From Brevibacterium atlanticum (lineage in GTDB: Bacteria; Actinomycetota; Actinomycetes; Actinomycetales; Brevibacteriaceae): 64,000 nt of DNA. Position 1 is the stretch's first letter; every line of letters starts with the position of its first letter. Positions 1 through 9,266 of the stretch are shown one piece after another. A model generated the notes under the pieces. That model was not told the origin of the DNA. It was given only the letters and a program-made list of their open reading frames with translations, and made no database searches. Position numbers and translations under genes: made by a program. The stretch is from contig NZ_CP050152.1 in the NCBI RefSeq assembly GCF_011617245.1, positions 1,488,001 through 1,552,000 of the forward strand, in the 5' to 3' direction.

Positions 1-273
1 CAGGTGCTCTTCCACTCCGCGCTGCTCGACGAAAGCGGCGGCCACGAATACGGGCACAGCCTCGGGACCATCATCGACGGCCTCGAGGAGAAGCTCATCC
101 GCCGGCACCCGCTGGCCTTCGGCGACGATGCCGGAGATGAGATGCCCGACTTGGACGACGTCGAACGCGAATACCGCCGGATCAAGGCCGAAGAGAAGGC
201 GGAAAGGAACGACGAGAACAACGTCGAGAGCCACCCGTCCGGGGAGCAGCAGTCCGAGGACGAGCAGCGATGA
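1..273 (+). CDS. mazG: MazG nucleoside triphosphate pyrophosphohydrolase, C-terminal part (gene cut by window edge)
   Basis: The reading frame is open from the first base, so the start lies to the left of the window. The visible 90 residues contain a segment ending KLIRRHPLAFGD, close to the conserved end of the MazG domain (family form: AKLIRRHPHVFGD). MazG hydrolyses nucleoside triphosphates to monophosphates and is a house-cleaning enzyme of the cytosol. The last 45 residues are acidic, low-complexity and probably disordered. The stop overlaps the next gene by four bases (ATGA), so the two are probably cotranscribed. Position two genes before eno is usual in actinobacteria. The catalytic metal-binding part is not visible, so the identification rests on this fragment and on gene order. 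Confidence 0.8.
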   Translation, partial: QVLFHSALLDESGGHEYGHSLGTIIDGLEEKLIRRHPLAFGDDAGDEMPDLDDVEREYRRIKAEEKAERNDENNVESHPSGEQQSEDEQR

Positions 274-1145
274 GCCTGGAACGGCTCGACATCGAAGGCA
301 CCTTCAACTTCCGCGACCTCGGAGGTGCGCCCACTCGGGCAGGGGATACGGCGGTGCGCCACGGGCTGGTGTTCCGCGCCGACGGCCTCGCTCAGCTGAC
401 CGATCGCGCGAGAGCGGATCTCGATGAGCTGGGCATTCAGACCGTCATCGACCTGCGTGACATCGGTGAACGGGCGAAGCTGCCCGACGCCGTCGACGGC
501 CTCGACGTGCACCGGATCGAACTGCCGATCTTCGACGATCACTTCTTCCCCGCCCGTCCGCTGAGCGTCGACGAGATGAAAGCCGCAGCCGCCGCGTCCG
601 GCATGGATCTCAGCGACCGCTCTCTGGAACGGATCTATGACCTCATGATCACGCACTTCGGCCACCGTCTGGCGCTCGCCGTCGATACGATCGCCGAGCA
701 CTGCGGGGTCGGAGTCGTCTTCCACTGCTCTGCCGGCAAGGACCGGACCGGGGTGGTGGGAGCATTCGTCCTCGACCTCCTCGGCGTGGGACGCAGCGCG
801 ATCGTCGACGAATACGCGATTACCTCCACTCATCTCTCCGACGGGTTCCTCGACTCGATCACCCGCGACTTCGCCGATGCGGGGATCTCCCGCAATCTCG
901 CCGCCACCGCCACCGCCGCCCCACCCGGACTCATGCACGACCTCCTCGATCGGATCGATGCCGACTACGGGGCCGCCTCGGCGAAGGGAGAAGGCACCGG
1001 CGTCGGCGAGGGCCGCGCGTCCTCATCGAACGCGAACGACACCGGCGGGGGAGTGGAGGCGTACCTGCTCGCGCATGGGATGGACCCGTCGACTCCGCAG
1101 CGGCTGCGCGACTGCCTGCTCGAACCGGCGGCGAACACGGCGTGA
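270..1145 (+). CDS. Tyrosine-protein phosphatase (DSP/PTP-like, Y_phosphatase3 family)
   Basis: The 291-residue product has the two marks of bacterial MptpB-like phosphatases: FNFRDLGG near residues 12-19 and the P-loop HCSAGKDRTG at 152-161, with nucleophile C153 and phosphate-binding R159 (CX5R). The acidic/lysine pair after the Cys (KDR) is typical of family members acting on phosphotyrosine, phosphoserine or phosphoinositides. No signal peptide is seen, so it is probably cytosolic. A Gly/Ser-rich insert near residues 235-255 looks disordered. The gene starts inside the mazG stop (ATGA overlap). The true substrate cannot be read from the sequence. Confidence 0.85.
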   Translation: MSLERLDIEGTFNFRDLGGAPTRAGDTAVRHGLVFRADGLAQLTDRARADLDELGIQTVIDLRDIGERAKLPDAVDGLDVHRIELPIFDDHFFPARPLSVDEMKAAAAASGMDLSDRSLERIYDLMITHFGHRLALAVDTIAEHCGVGVVFHCSAGKDRTGVVGAFVLDLLGVGRSAIVDEYAITSTHLSDGFLDSITRDFADAGISRNLAATATAAPPGLMHDLLDRIDADYGAASAKGEGTGVGEGRASSSNANDTGGGVEAYLLAHGMDPSTPQRLRDCLLEPAANTA

Positions 1146-1218
1146 GCCCGGCTACGCGGTGCATTAAGCTGTCCTGCAGGCGCATGTTCCCCATGTGAAA
1201 CCCATAGCTAAGGAGTAA

Positions 1219-2502
<1,284 letters not shown>

Positions 2503-2585
2503 GGCGGACTCGCGCGTCAGGGCCTGAAGCGCGTGCCGGTTCACACCGGAATCGCCGAGGTGGAGCCGAACCTTGCTGCTGAGGC

Positions 2586-2621
2586 GGGGTCTGAGTGATC
2601 ATCATCGATCGCTCAGGCCCC
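2586..2621 (+). terminator. Stem-loop after eno
   Basis: Fifteen-base arms (2586-2600 and 2607-2621) pair completely if two G.U wobbles are allowed, with a six-base loop. There is no T-tract, as is common in actinobacteria. It lies between eno and ftsB and could end or attenuate the eno transcript. Confidence 0.5.
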
Positions 2622-2767
2622 GGCTCGGTGCATTGGGGCGTTCGTACGATCGCCCGAACGCGCGAACACGCCACGGGGTTCAAATCCTCGCGCTGCGCAT
2701 GCGGACACGGCAGACTTGGAGTTGTTGCGACACACTTCCCCGATCCCCAGTCGCAGAGGAAAGAAGC

Positions 2768-3256
2768 ATGGTCCCGAGCAAGCCCAGACGCAGTGCCCCG
2801 AAATCGGCTCCTGGCAAAGCCTCCCCTCGTCGACGGCCGAAACCCGTCGTCGAGGCCGACGAGTCCGCCGAGGTCCGCGGCCGTCGCATGTCCTGGCGCA
2901 CCGGAATGTTTCTCCTCGTCATCGCCATCGTCCTCTTCGCCTTCCTCTCGCCGCTGAACTCCGCACTCAAACAGGCCCAACAGATCGCGGCCCTGAACAA
3001 CGAGATCGAAACCACGAAATCCGAGGTCAAGAGCCTCGAGCAGAAGAACGAGAACCTCAAGGACCCGGACTACATCAAACGCAAAGCCCGGGAGGACCAG
3101 TACTACGTGGAGAAGGGCAAGAACGCGGTCATCGTCACCAACCAGGAAGCCGTCGCCGAGGATTCGAAGTCCGAGGAGCCGGTTCGCAAGCAAGCCTGGT
3201 ACCTTGAGTTGCTGGAGTCGATTCAAGAGGTCGGCAATACCGTGGAGAAGAACTGA
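2768..3256 (+). CDS. ftsB: Septum formation initiator FtsB/DivIC-like protein
   Basis: A 162-residue bitopic protein: a basic, proline-rich cytoplasmic tail (1-40), one membrane helix (about 45-61) and an extracellular coiled coil (about 65-98) ending in the family-typical DPDYIKRKAREDQYYVEKGK segment. FtsB/DivIC joins FtsL and FtsQ/DivIB in the divisome and signals activation of septal peptidoglycan synthesis. The ATG at 2768 was preferred over an upstream in-frame start because it has a GAGGAAAG ribosome binding site at 2756-2763 and gives a normal length. Location directly after eno and overlapping DUF501 is the conserved actinobacterial order. Confidence 0.9.
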   Translation: MVPSKPRRSAPKSAPGKASPRRRPKPVVEADESAEVRGRRMSWRTGMFLLVIAIVLFAFLSPLNSALKQAQQIAALNNEIETTKSEVKSLEQKNENLKDPDYIKRKAREDQYYVEKGKNAVIVTNQEAVAEDSKSEEPVRKQAWYLELLESIQEVGNTVEKN

Positions 3257-3816
3257 TGATCACAGAATGCACCGAGGCGGATTTCGCGACCCTGCAGGGT
3301 CAGCTCGGACGCATTCCCCGCGGCGTCGTCGGCATCGCCGCCCGCAGTGCCACCGGTGAGCCGCTCGTCGTCGCCACCGCCCCGCGTCTCGAGGACGGCA
3401 CCCCGTTCCCGACGACCTTCTACCTCACCCACCCCGCCTACGTCGCCGAATGCTCCCGGCTGGAAGCCTCGGGAATCATGGCCGAATGGACGACTGAGGT
3501 CGCCGCGGACGAGGACCTCGCGGCCGCCTATGCCGCCGCCCACCGGGCCTACCTCGATGTCCGCTCCGAGATCGGAGCCGCAGCCGGCCTCGCCGAGGTC
3601 GAGGAGATCAAGGACTACTCGGCCGGCGGAATGCCCACCCGAGTCAAATGCCTGCACGCACTCGTCGGACACTCGCTGGCAACCGGGCCCGGGGTCAACC
3701 CGATCGGTGACCGTGCGCTGTCGTTCATGGACGACGTCCCGCCCGTCGCCGAGGCTGGAGCTCCGGATCCCGCCGACGCTTCCGCGCCCGATGCCACCAC
3801 CGCCCGAACCGACTGA
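3256..3816 (+). CDS. DUF501 domain-containing protein
   Basis: The 186-residue protein starts in the ftsB stop codon (TGATG overlap). The motif GIPTRVKCLH in the family appears here as GGMPTRVKCLHALVGHSLA near residues 127-145, and the protein contains several conserved Cys/His (for example C137, H139) in this region. DUF501 proteins sit between ftsB and ppx/gppA in most actinobacteria; no activity is established as far as I know. The last 25 residues are Pro/Ala/Asp-rich and look disordered. No signal peptide or membrane helix is present. Confidence 0.9.
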   Translation: MITECTEADFATLQGQLGRIPRGVVGIAARSATGEPLVVATAPRLEDGTPFPTTFYLTHPAYVAECSRLEASGIMAEWTTEVAADEDLAAAYAAAHRAYLDVRSEIGAAAGLAEVEEIKDYSAGGMPTRVKCLHALVGHSLATGPGVNPIGDRALSFMDDVPPVAEAGAPDPADASAPDATTARTD

Positions 3817-3829
3817 CGAGGATCCGATC

Positions 3830-4774
3830 ATGCGCATTGCTGCCTTCGACTGCGGGACGAACTCCCTGCGCCTGCTCATTGCCGATGTCGTCGATGGGAC
3901 ACTCACCGACCTCCGTCGCGAGACCCGCATCGTCCGCCTCGGCCAAGGCGTGGACGCGACGGGTGAGTTCGCGCCCGAGGCCCTCGAGCGCACCTTCGCC
4001 GTGGCGCGGGAATTCGCCGAGGTGGCCGCTGAGTACCAGCCGGAGAAGCTGAGATTCGTCGCGACATCGGCCAGCCGCGACGTGAAGAACCGCGACGAGT
4101 TCTTCGCCGGCATCTTCGAGATCCTCGGCATCGTCCCCGACGTCATCACCGGTGACGAAGAAGCTCGCCTGTCCTTCCTCGGTGCTACCGCGAACCTGTC
4201 CGGCGCCGAAGCCCCCTTCGTCGTCATGGACCTCGGTGGAGGGTCGACCGAACTCGTTCTCGGCACCGACGACGTCGACGCCGCGGTGAGCATGGACATC
4301 GGATCCGTGCGCCTGACCGAGCGGCACATGCCCGTCGAATCCCCTGACGACACTCAGATCCGGGCCGCGCTGACCGACATCGACGCTCAGCTCGACCAGG
4401 CGGCACAGATCGTCGACTTCTCCGCCCCACGCACCTTCATCGGTGTCGCCGGCACTGTCACCACCATCACCGCAGGCATCCTCGGACTCGAGAGCTACCA
4501 GCGCGAACGCATCCACGGCGCCCATATCAGCGTGGCCGACATCGCCGGCGAATCGCGCAGGCTGCTGGCCATGGATCGCAGCTCTCGGGCGGCACTTCCG
4601 TACATGCACCCGGGTCGCGTCGATGTCATCGGAGCCGGCTCCCTGCTCTTCGCCCGCATCGTCCAACGCTTCGAGACGGCAGTGGCCGCGGCGGGCGGTC
4701 AGCTGGACATCCGCATCTCGGAGACCGACATCCTCGACGGGACCGCGCTCGACCTTGCGCTGACGAGCTCGTGA
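3830..4774 (+). CDS. Ppx/GppA family exopolyphosphatase
   Basis: The 314-residue protein has the ASKHA-fold N-terminal phosphate-binding loop FDCGTNSLRLL (residues 6-16) and the second loop VMDLGGGSTELVLG (about 132-145), with FVATSASRD between them. It is a short, single-module actinobacterial Ppx, lacking the C-terminal HD domain of E. coli Ppx. Such enzymes remove terminal phosphate from polyphosphate or hydrolyse pppGpp; which one applies here is not decided by sequence. ATG 3830 follows a GAGGA at 3818-3822. Its stop overlaps the protease gene (GTGA). A polyphosphate kinase of the PPK2 type is encoded about 9 kb away. Confidence 0.9.
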   Translation: MRIAAFDCGTNSLRLLIADVVDGTLTDLRRETRIVRLGQGVDATGEFAPEALERTFAVAREFAEVAAEYQPEKLRFVATSASRDVKNRDEFFAGIFEILGIVPDVITGDEEARLSFLGATANLSGAEAPFVVMDLGGGSTELVLGTDDVDAAVSMDIGSVRLTERHMPVESPDDTQIRAALTDIDAQLDQAAQIVDFSAPRTFIGVAGTVTTITAGILGLESYQRERIHGAHISVADIAGESRRLLAMDRSSRAALPYMHPGRVDVIGAGSLLFARIVQRFETAVAAAGGQLDIRISETDILDGTALDLALTSS

Positions 4775-6015
4775 GAGCCGCCGCCCGACTCGCCACAGTC
4801 ACCGCGCTCATCCTCGGCCTCGTCGTCGGCACCACACAGCCGGTCATCGCGGCCCCGAAGGCCGGACCTGGCCAGTGGTTCATCAAGGACTACGGCATCG
4901 ACAAGGTGTGGAAGACCTCGACCGGCAAAGGCGTCAAGGTCGCCGTCATCGACTCCGGCGTCAACACCGACCACGAGGACCTCGACGGTGTGGTGACGAA
5001 GGCCATGGACTTCAGCGGACTCGGCAAGGACGGGACGACCCCGATCGGCGGATCGACGACGATCCACCACGGAACCGCCGTCGCCGGAGTCATCGCTGGT
5101 CAGGGCACGGGAGCAGGACCGACCGGTGTCGCCCCCGATGCGCAGATCCTCTCCGCATCGATGTGGCTGGGCCCGGACCGACCGAAGGAATCCGGCTCGA
5201 CCCGCGAACAGGCCGACAAGGCCATGCGCTGGGCCGTCGACTCCGGAGCGAAGGTCATCAACATGTCCTTGGGGTGGGACGATCCGGGCTGGCCGGAGAG
5301 CTGGGACAAGTCGTTCGAGTACGCCTATAAGAAGGACGTGCTCGTCGTCGCCTGCGTCGGCAACGCCTCACAGGGAGCGACACAGGCATGGTCGCCCTCA
5401 ACGGTGCCGGGAGTCATCGGCGTCGGCGGACTGGACAAGAGCGGCAAGGTGCTCGACGACTCCACGGCCCCGGGTACGGCCGTCGACCTCATGGGCCCGG
5501 CCAAGGACATTCCGATTCCCTACTACAGCGGCGGATACGCCGAAGGACAGGGCTGTTCCTTCGCGGCCCCGATCGTCTCCGGAGTCGCCGCGCTGATGCG
5601 GGCCGACAATCCGAAGCTCAGCGCCGACGAGGTCCGGGCGAAGCTGCAGTCGAGCGCGAAACCGGTCTCCGGCCACAAGGGTGTGACCAAGAAGGGCAAG
5701 CCCGATCCGATCGTCGGGTGGGGCCGACTCGACCCGAAAGCGGCACTCAAATCCAAGACTCCCGGCAACGCGCCTTCTGCTGAGAAGGAGCTCGAGGACT
5801 GGGTGAAGATGCACCGGCGCGGTGATGCGACAACCGAAGAGACGGAGACGGCGTCACCGGATGAGACCGAGGGTCCGCAGGCAGTGGCTCCGACCGATAT
5901 CGCCGCCACCCAGTCGACGCCTGTTCTCGGATTCGCCGCTCTCGGCGTCGGTGCGCTGCTCGCGCTCGGCCTCATCGTGGCCTCGATCATCACCTTTGCT
6001 CGCCGCCGACGCTGA
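4771..6015 (+). CDS. Secreted, membrane-anchored S8 (subtilisin-like) serine protease, mycosin-like
   Basis: A 414-residue type I membrane protease. Residues 1-28 form a signal peptide ending ...VIAAP; the S8 triad is D61 (VIDSGVNTDHED), H100 (HHGTAVAGVIAG) and S263 (GCSFAAPIVSG), with the oxyanion Asn in VGNAS near 198. A linker rich in Glu/Thr precedes one C-terminal membrane helix (about 385-408) and an RRRR stop-transfer. This is the layout of mycosins (MycP) of type VII secretion, but no ecc/esx gene is in the window. The Ser motif has Cys in place of the usual Thr (GTS to GCS). GTG 4771 overlaps the ppx stop, giving translational coupling. Confidence 0.88.
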   Translation: MRAAARLATVTALILGLVVGTTQPVIAAPKAGPGQWFIKDYGIDKVWKTSTGKGVKVAVIDSGVNTDHEDLDGVVTKAMDFSGLGKDGTTPIGGSTTIHHGTAVAGVIAGQGTGAGPTGVAPDAQILSASMWLGPDRPKESGSTREQADKAMRWAVDSGAKVINMSLGWDDPGWPESWDKSFEYAYKKDVLVVACVGNASQGATQAWSPSTVPGVIGVGGLDKSGKVLDDSTAPGTAVDLMGPAKDIPIPYYSGGYAEGQGCSFAAPIVSGVAALMRADNPKLSADEVRAKLQSSAKPVSGHKGVTKKGKPDPIVGWGRLDPKAALKSKTPGNAPSAEKELEDWVKMHRRGDATTEETETASPDETEGPQAVAPTDIAATQSTPVLGFAALGVGALLALGLIVASIITFARRRR

Positions 6016-6072
6016 CGAGGAGGAGCGAAATGTGCTCTGATCTGCGGTGTTCGAACCTTGTGAGAAAACAAT

Positions 6073-6090
6073 TAGTGAAAGTTTTCACAA
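6073..6090. promoter_or_regulatory. Probable Rex (redox repressor) operator upstream of ndh
   Basis: TAGTGAAAGTTTTCACAA is an 18-bp inverted repeat that matches the Rex operator pattern TTGTGAA-N4-TTCACAA at 13 of 14 defined positions. Rex senses NADH/NAD+ and is known to control ndh and cytochrome bd genes in Streptomyces. The site sits just upstream of the -10 hexamer of ndh. An extra outer half-site CCTTGTGA at 6056-6063 mirrors TCACAAGG at 6085-6092. Confidence 0.7.
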
Positions 6091-6095
6091 GGGTC

Positions 6096-6101
6096 TAGCA
6101 T
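6096..6101 (+). promoter_or_regulatory. -10 element of ndh (leaderless)
   Basis: TAGCAT ends six bases before the ATG at 6108, so transcription would begin at the start codon. No Shine-Dalgarno sequence precedes the ATG. The -35 is poor (TTAGTG, overlapping the operator). Confidence 0.55.
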
Positions 6102-6107
6102 GGGCAT

Positions 6108-7490
6108 ATGGCACTCATCAGAAACTCGAAACTGCGTCCACGAATCCTCGTCGTCGGTGGGGGCTCCGTCGGTCTCCTCGCCGCTCAGAATCTGCTGAAG
6201 AACCTCGGACGGGGCGAAGCCACCGTCACCGTGGTCGATCCCAACCCGTACATGACCTACCTGCCGTTCCTCCCCGAGGTGGCGGCTGGTTCGATCGAGC
6301 CCCGTCACGCCGTTGTGCCGCTGCGTCGCAATCTGCCGGGCGCCGAGGTCATCACCGCGAAGGTCACCTCGATCAACCACGCTGAGAAGTTCGCCACCAT
6401 CGAACCTGAGAACGATGAGGCATTCGAGCTCGACTACGATCACATCATCCTCGCCTCCGGTTCGGTCGCTCGTGCGCTGCCGATCCCGGGCCTGAAGGAG
6501 AACGCGATCGCCCTCAAGCGCATCGAGGAAGCCGTCGCACTGCGCGACCACCTCCTCTCCCGTCTTGCCGACGCTGCGCTCATGGAAGACGACGAAGAGC
6601 GTCGCAAGGCACTGACCTTCGTCTTCGTCGGCGGCGGTTTCGCCGGCATCGAGCTGCTCACCGAACTCGAGGACATGGTCCGTTCGGCGATTGCCCAGTA
6701 CGAGACCCTCACCGAGGCCGACGTCCGCTTCGTCCTCGTCGAGGCTCTCGGCCGCGTCATGCCCGAGGTCGGCGAGGCGCAGGCCCGCTGGGTCGTCGAG
6801 CACATGCGCGAACGCGGCATCGACGTCTACCTCGAGACCTTCCTCCAGGACTGCACCGACAAGCACATCAAGCTCTCGAACGGCGAAGAGTTCGACGCCG
6901 ACACCATCGTGTGGTCGGCCGGCGTCAAGGCCAACCCGATGCTCATCGACTCCGACCTGCCGATCAACGAACGCGGCAACGTCACCGTTCGTGCGGATCT
7001 GCGCGTCGAGGGCGATGACGGTGTCGTCGAGGGTGCTTGGGCCGCCGGCGACAACGCTGCAGTCCCCGACCTCTCCGGCGGCGGCGTAGCTGGCTTCTGC
7101 GTGCCCAACGCTCAGCACGCTGTGCGTCAGGCTCCCGTGCTGGCCGCCAACGTCCTCGCCGCTCTGCGCGGAGAGACCGAGTTCAAGCAGTACTTCCACA
7201 AGACGATCGGCACGGTCGCCGGTCTCGGACTGTACAAGGGCGTTTCGCAGATGGGCGACTTCGAAGCTCGTGGACTCCTCGCGTGGCTCATGCACCGCGC
7301 CTACCACGGCTACGCCATCCCGACCCTTGATCGCAAGGTCCGGGTCTTCGGCAACTGGTTCCTCAGCGCCGTCCTCGGCCGCGATGCCATGCCGTTGGCC
7401 GACCTCGACGTGCCGCGGAAGAACTTCGTCGAAGCCGCGAACTCGAAGCCGGCTCCGAAGAAGGAACCCAAGGAAGCCGCCAAGGCCTGA
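6108..7490 (+). CDS. ndh: Type II NADH dehydrogenase (NDH-2), FAD-dependent
   Basis: The 460-residue protein has two dinucleotide folds: FAD-binding VVGGGSVGLLAAQ near residues 15-27 and NADH-binding FVGGGFAGIEL near 172-182, plus the FAD-contacting WAAGDNAAVPDL segment near 310. NDH-2 passes electrons from NADH to menaquinone without proton pumping, at the inner face of the membrane; the C-terminal third (KGVSQMGDFEARGLLAWLMHRAYHG) carries the usual amphipathic membrane-binding part. The tail is Lys/Ala/Pro-rich. A Rex-type operator upstream suggests control by NADH/NAD+ ratio. A strong terminator follows. It could be a related ferredoxin/quinone oxidoreductase, but NDH-2 fits best. Confidence 0.9.
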   Translation: MALIRNSKLRPRILVVGGGSVGLLAAQNLLKNLGRGEATVTVVDPNPYMTYLPFLPEVAAGSIEPRHAVVPLRRNLPGAEVITAKVTSINHAEKFATIEPENDEAFELDYDHIILASGSVARALPIPGLKENAIALKRIEEAVALRDHLLSRLADAALMEDDEERRKALTFVFVGGGFAGIELLTELEDMVRSAIAQYETLTEADVRFVLVEALGRVMPEVGEAQARWVVEHMRERGIDVYLETFLQDCTDKHIKLSNGEEFDADTIVWSAGVKANPMLIDSDLPINERGNVTVRADLRVEGDDGVVEGAWAAGDNAAVPDLSGGGVAGFCVPNAQHAVRQAPVLAANVLAALRGETEFKQYFHKTIGTVAGLGLYKGVSQMGDFEARGLLAWLMHRAYHGYAIPTLDRKVRVFGNWFLSAVLGRDAMPLADLDVPRKNFVEAANSKPAPKKEPKEAAKA

Positions 7491-7511
7491 GTCTCAGACC
7501 TGGTGAGACGA

Positions 7512-7548
7512 ACGACCCCGGGATGCCGATGAGGCATCCCGGGGTCGT
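7512..7548 (+). terminator. Terminator hairpin after ndh
   Basis: A perfect 16-bp stem (ACGACCCCGGGATGCC at 7512-7527 and its complement at 7533-7548) with a five-base loop follows the ndh stop. No T-tract. It also faces the end of the convergent gene at 7633 and could serve both strands. Confidence 0.85.
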
Positions 7549-7632
7549 CTGATATCCGCCGAGGTTGTTCCCCGTCACTGGGTTCGGTCCGCTGCAGCTC
7601 GCAGTGAGGGGGGCGCCTCGGTGATGGTGCGA

Positions 7633-8238
7633 TCAGTTCGCGACGGTGAACCGGGCGTCGATGTGCGCAGGTGTGACGATCTCATCGACCATCGCCACGG
7701 CGAAGTCCTCGGCCGAGATCGCGTTTCCGGCTGGAACCTCGAGCTCGGACTTGTACGATCCTGTGCGCTCACCGGGGGCGATCTCCGGGGCGGGGGAGAT
7801 GAGCGTCCACGGCGACCAATTTCCGGCGCGCAGGAGCTCGAGAGCCTTCGTGCCGGTCTCCGACTCGGCCTTGTACGCGGCGGGGAAGCCCTCGGTGTCC
7901 TTGAGCATGGTGTCGCCGACCCACAGTGATCCGGCTCCGCCGACGACGAAGACGCGAGTGTCTCCGCTGTTCTCGGCCAGTGTCTTCAGCGCATCGAGCC
8001 ACTCCTGATGATCGCCACCCGTGCGGCTGGGACCGGTAGTGGAGACGATGATGTCATGTTCAGCGGCGATCGTGGCATCGAATTCCGGGTCGGCCATGTC
8101 TCCCTTGAGGTTGCGGACGGCACCGGGCACGTCGCTGCCCGAGCGCGTGATGGCAGTGACGTCGAGGCCGCGGCCGGCCGCCTCGGCGGTGACGCGGGAG
8201 CCGATCATTCCGGATGCTCCGAAGAGTGCGATCTTCAT
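7633..8238 (-). CDS. NAD(P)H-binding protein (atypical SDR, NmrA/SDR_a5-like)
   Basis: The 201-residue protein starts MKIALFGASGMIGSRV, a Rossmann GxxGxxG loop at residues 7-12, and lacks the SDR Tyr-x3-Lys catalytic pair in the usual place, as in NAD(P)H-binding sensor or reductase proteins of the YwnB/HSCARG type. The ATG at 8238 follows an AAAGGAA ribosome binding site. It is divergent from an HxlR regulator 112 bp away. That pairing is common where HxlR proteins respond to electrophiles or diamide and control a nearby reductase, so redox or quinone stress is a reasonable but inferred role. Confidence 0.85.
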   Translation of the reverse strand: MKIALFGASGMIGSRVTAEAAGRGLDVTAITRSGSDVPGAVRNLKGDMADPEFDATIAAEHDIIVSTTGPSRTGGDHQEWLDALKTLAENSGDTRVFVVGGAGSLWVGDTMLKDTEGFPAAYKAESETGTKALELLRAGNWSPWTLISPAPEIAPGERTGSYKSELEVPAGNAISAEDFAVAMVDEIVTPAHIDARFTVAN

Positions 8239-8315
8239 GGTGTGTTCCTTTCTGCAGACGCCGCGGTGACGGCGCCGAGGTGGTTCCTCCTGTGCTGACA
8301 TCATGACGCTATCGT

Positions 8316-8344
8316 TTGGAAACCGAGTACCTCAAAGATACTAT
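8316..8344 (+). promoter_or_regulatory. Promoter and likely operator of the HxlR gene
   Basis: TTGGAA (8316-8321), a 17-base spacer and TACTAT (8339-8344) form a good promoter whose start point would be the GTG at 8351. The imperfect inverted repeat AGTACCTCAAAGATACT (8326-8342; AGTA and TACT ends) lies over the spacer and -10 and resembles HxlR-family sites with TACT/AGTA arms. Binding there would block this promoter; the divergent gene starts at 8238. Confidence 0.55.
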
Positions 8345-8350
8345 TGGGGT

Positions 8351-8734
8351 GTGAAGATCAGAGATTCCTGGGAAGGCGACGCCTTCGACCCCGAATGCCC
8401 CACTCGTGTCGTCCTCGACCGCGTCGGCGACAAGTGGACGGTGCTCATCATCGAGATCCTCGATGACGGCCCGAAGCGGTTCGGTGAGATCCGACAGTCG
8501 ATCGGCGGCATCACTCCGAAGGTGCTCACCTCGACGCTGCGATCGCTCGTTGCTGACGGGCTCGTGACCAGGCAGTCCTTTGGTGAAGTGCCGCCGCGCG
8601 TGGAGTATTCGCTCACCGCACTCGGCCGCTCGCTCCAGGCTCCCGTGACCGCTCTGCGGCGGTGGGCCGAGCTCAATGTCGCCGAGGTGATCGACAATCG
8701 CGATCGCCGGGCCGAGCTCGACCTCGCTCAGTAG
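8351..8734 (+). CDS. HxlR-family winged helix regulator
   Basis: The 127-residue protein (from GTG 8351) has the HxlR layout: a conserved N-terminal Cys (C16 in FDPECPTR), a winged helix-turn-helix with LDRVGDKWTVLIIEIL and FGEIRQSIGGITPKVLTSTLRSL, and a C-terminal YSLTALGRSL wing. Such proteins are dimeric DNA-binding regulators, several of which sense electrophiles through that Cys. The start was chosen at GTG 8351 because a promoter -10 (TACTAT) lies six bases before it; the ATG at 8303 would lie upstream of that promoter. Divergent from the NAD(P)H-binding protein gene, its probable target. Confidence 0.9.
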   Translation: MKIRDSWEGDAFDPECPTRVVLDRVGDKWTVLIIEILDDGPKRFGEIRQSIGGITPKVLTSTLRSLVADGLVTRQSFGEVPPRVEYSLTALGRSLQAPVTALRRWAELNVAEVIDNRDRRAELDLAQ

Positions 8735-8746
8735 TCGCTGGCGGCT

Positions 8747-9229
8747 TCACCGGTTGCTGGCGAGTTCACCGAGCGTGGTGACGAACTCCCGCAGTCGGCC
8801 GGCCACCCGGTAGACCCGCGGCGAACCCGAATGCACCCAATTGTTGGTGATGATCGAGGCGCTGCCGCCGTTCGTCGCCACCTTGAACTCGCTGACGTCG
8901 AGGGTCGCCAGGTGATCCTCGCCGAGGCGGCGCCGCAGTGCCGGTCCCATCTGCACCCAGTGGTCGGCGGCCTCGAAATCGATGTCCGTCCAGTCGGCTC
9001 CCGCTTCCCGGTAGGCGAGGGGGCGGTTGGGTGCGCTGATGCAATCGCTGAGCGACGGTGCTTCGGGGTTGGTGTCAGAATCGGGGCCGGGGCTGGAGTT
9101 GGAGTCGTCCTCGGCAACGCTGTCGACGTCGAGGAGTACGGCCGGTCCAGCCGCCTCGGCGAGCCGCGGGTCATGGGTCCCATCGACGAACTGTGGCCGA
9201 CCACCGACGGTGAGAAGTATGGGGGTCAT
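8747..9229 (-). CDS. Hypothetical protein
   Basis: A 160-residue protein of unknown family. It begins MTPILLTVGGRPQFVDGTHDPRLAEAAGPAVLLDVDS, has an acidic, Ser/Pro-rich linker (about residues 38-58) and ends in a more ordered domain with ATLDVSEFKVATNGGSA and VAGRLREFVTTLGE. There is no signal peptide, membrane helix or recognised motif. The gene is convergent with hxlR (stop codons 12 bp apart) and divergent from bioB, whose promoter region it shares. The coding character of the frame (GC-rich third positions, no competing frame) supports a real gene; function is not inferable. Confidence 0.65.
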   Translation of the reverse strand: MTPILLTVGGRPQFVDGTHDPRLAEAAGPAVLLDVDSVAEDDSNSSPGPDSDTNPEAPSLSDCISAPNRPLAYREAGADWTDIDFEAADHWVQMGPALRRRLGEDHLATLDVSEFKVATNGGSASIITNNWVHSGSPRVYRVAGRLREFVTTLGELASNR

Positions 9230-9266
9230 CACACTATTCTGCCCGCTCGGGCTGGAAGATGTGATT

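Noticed and set aside
2670-2690. GGGGTTCAAATCCTC looks like a tRNA T arm
   Set aside because: No matching acceptor stem, anticodon arm or D arm can be built upstream, so it is chance similarity in the eno-ftsB gap.
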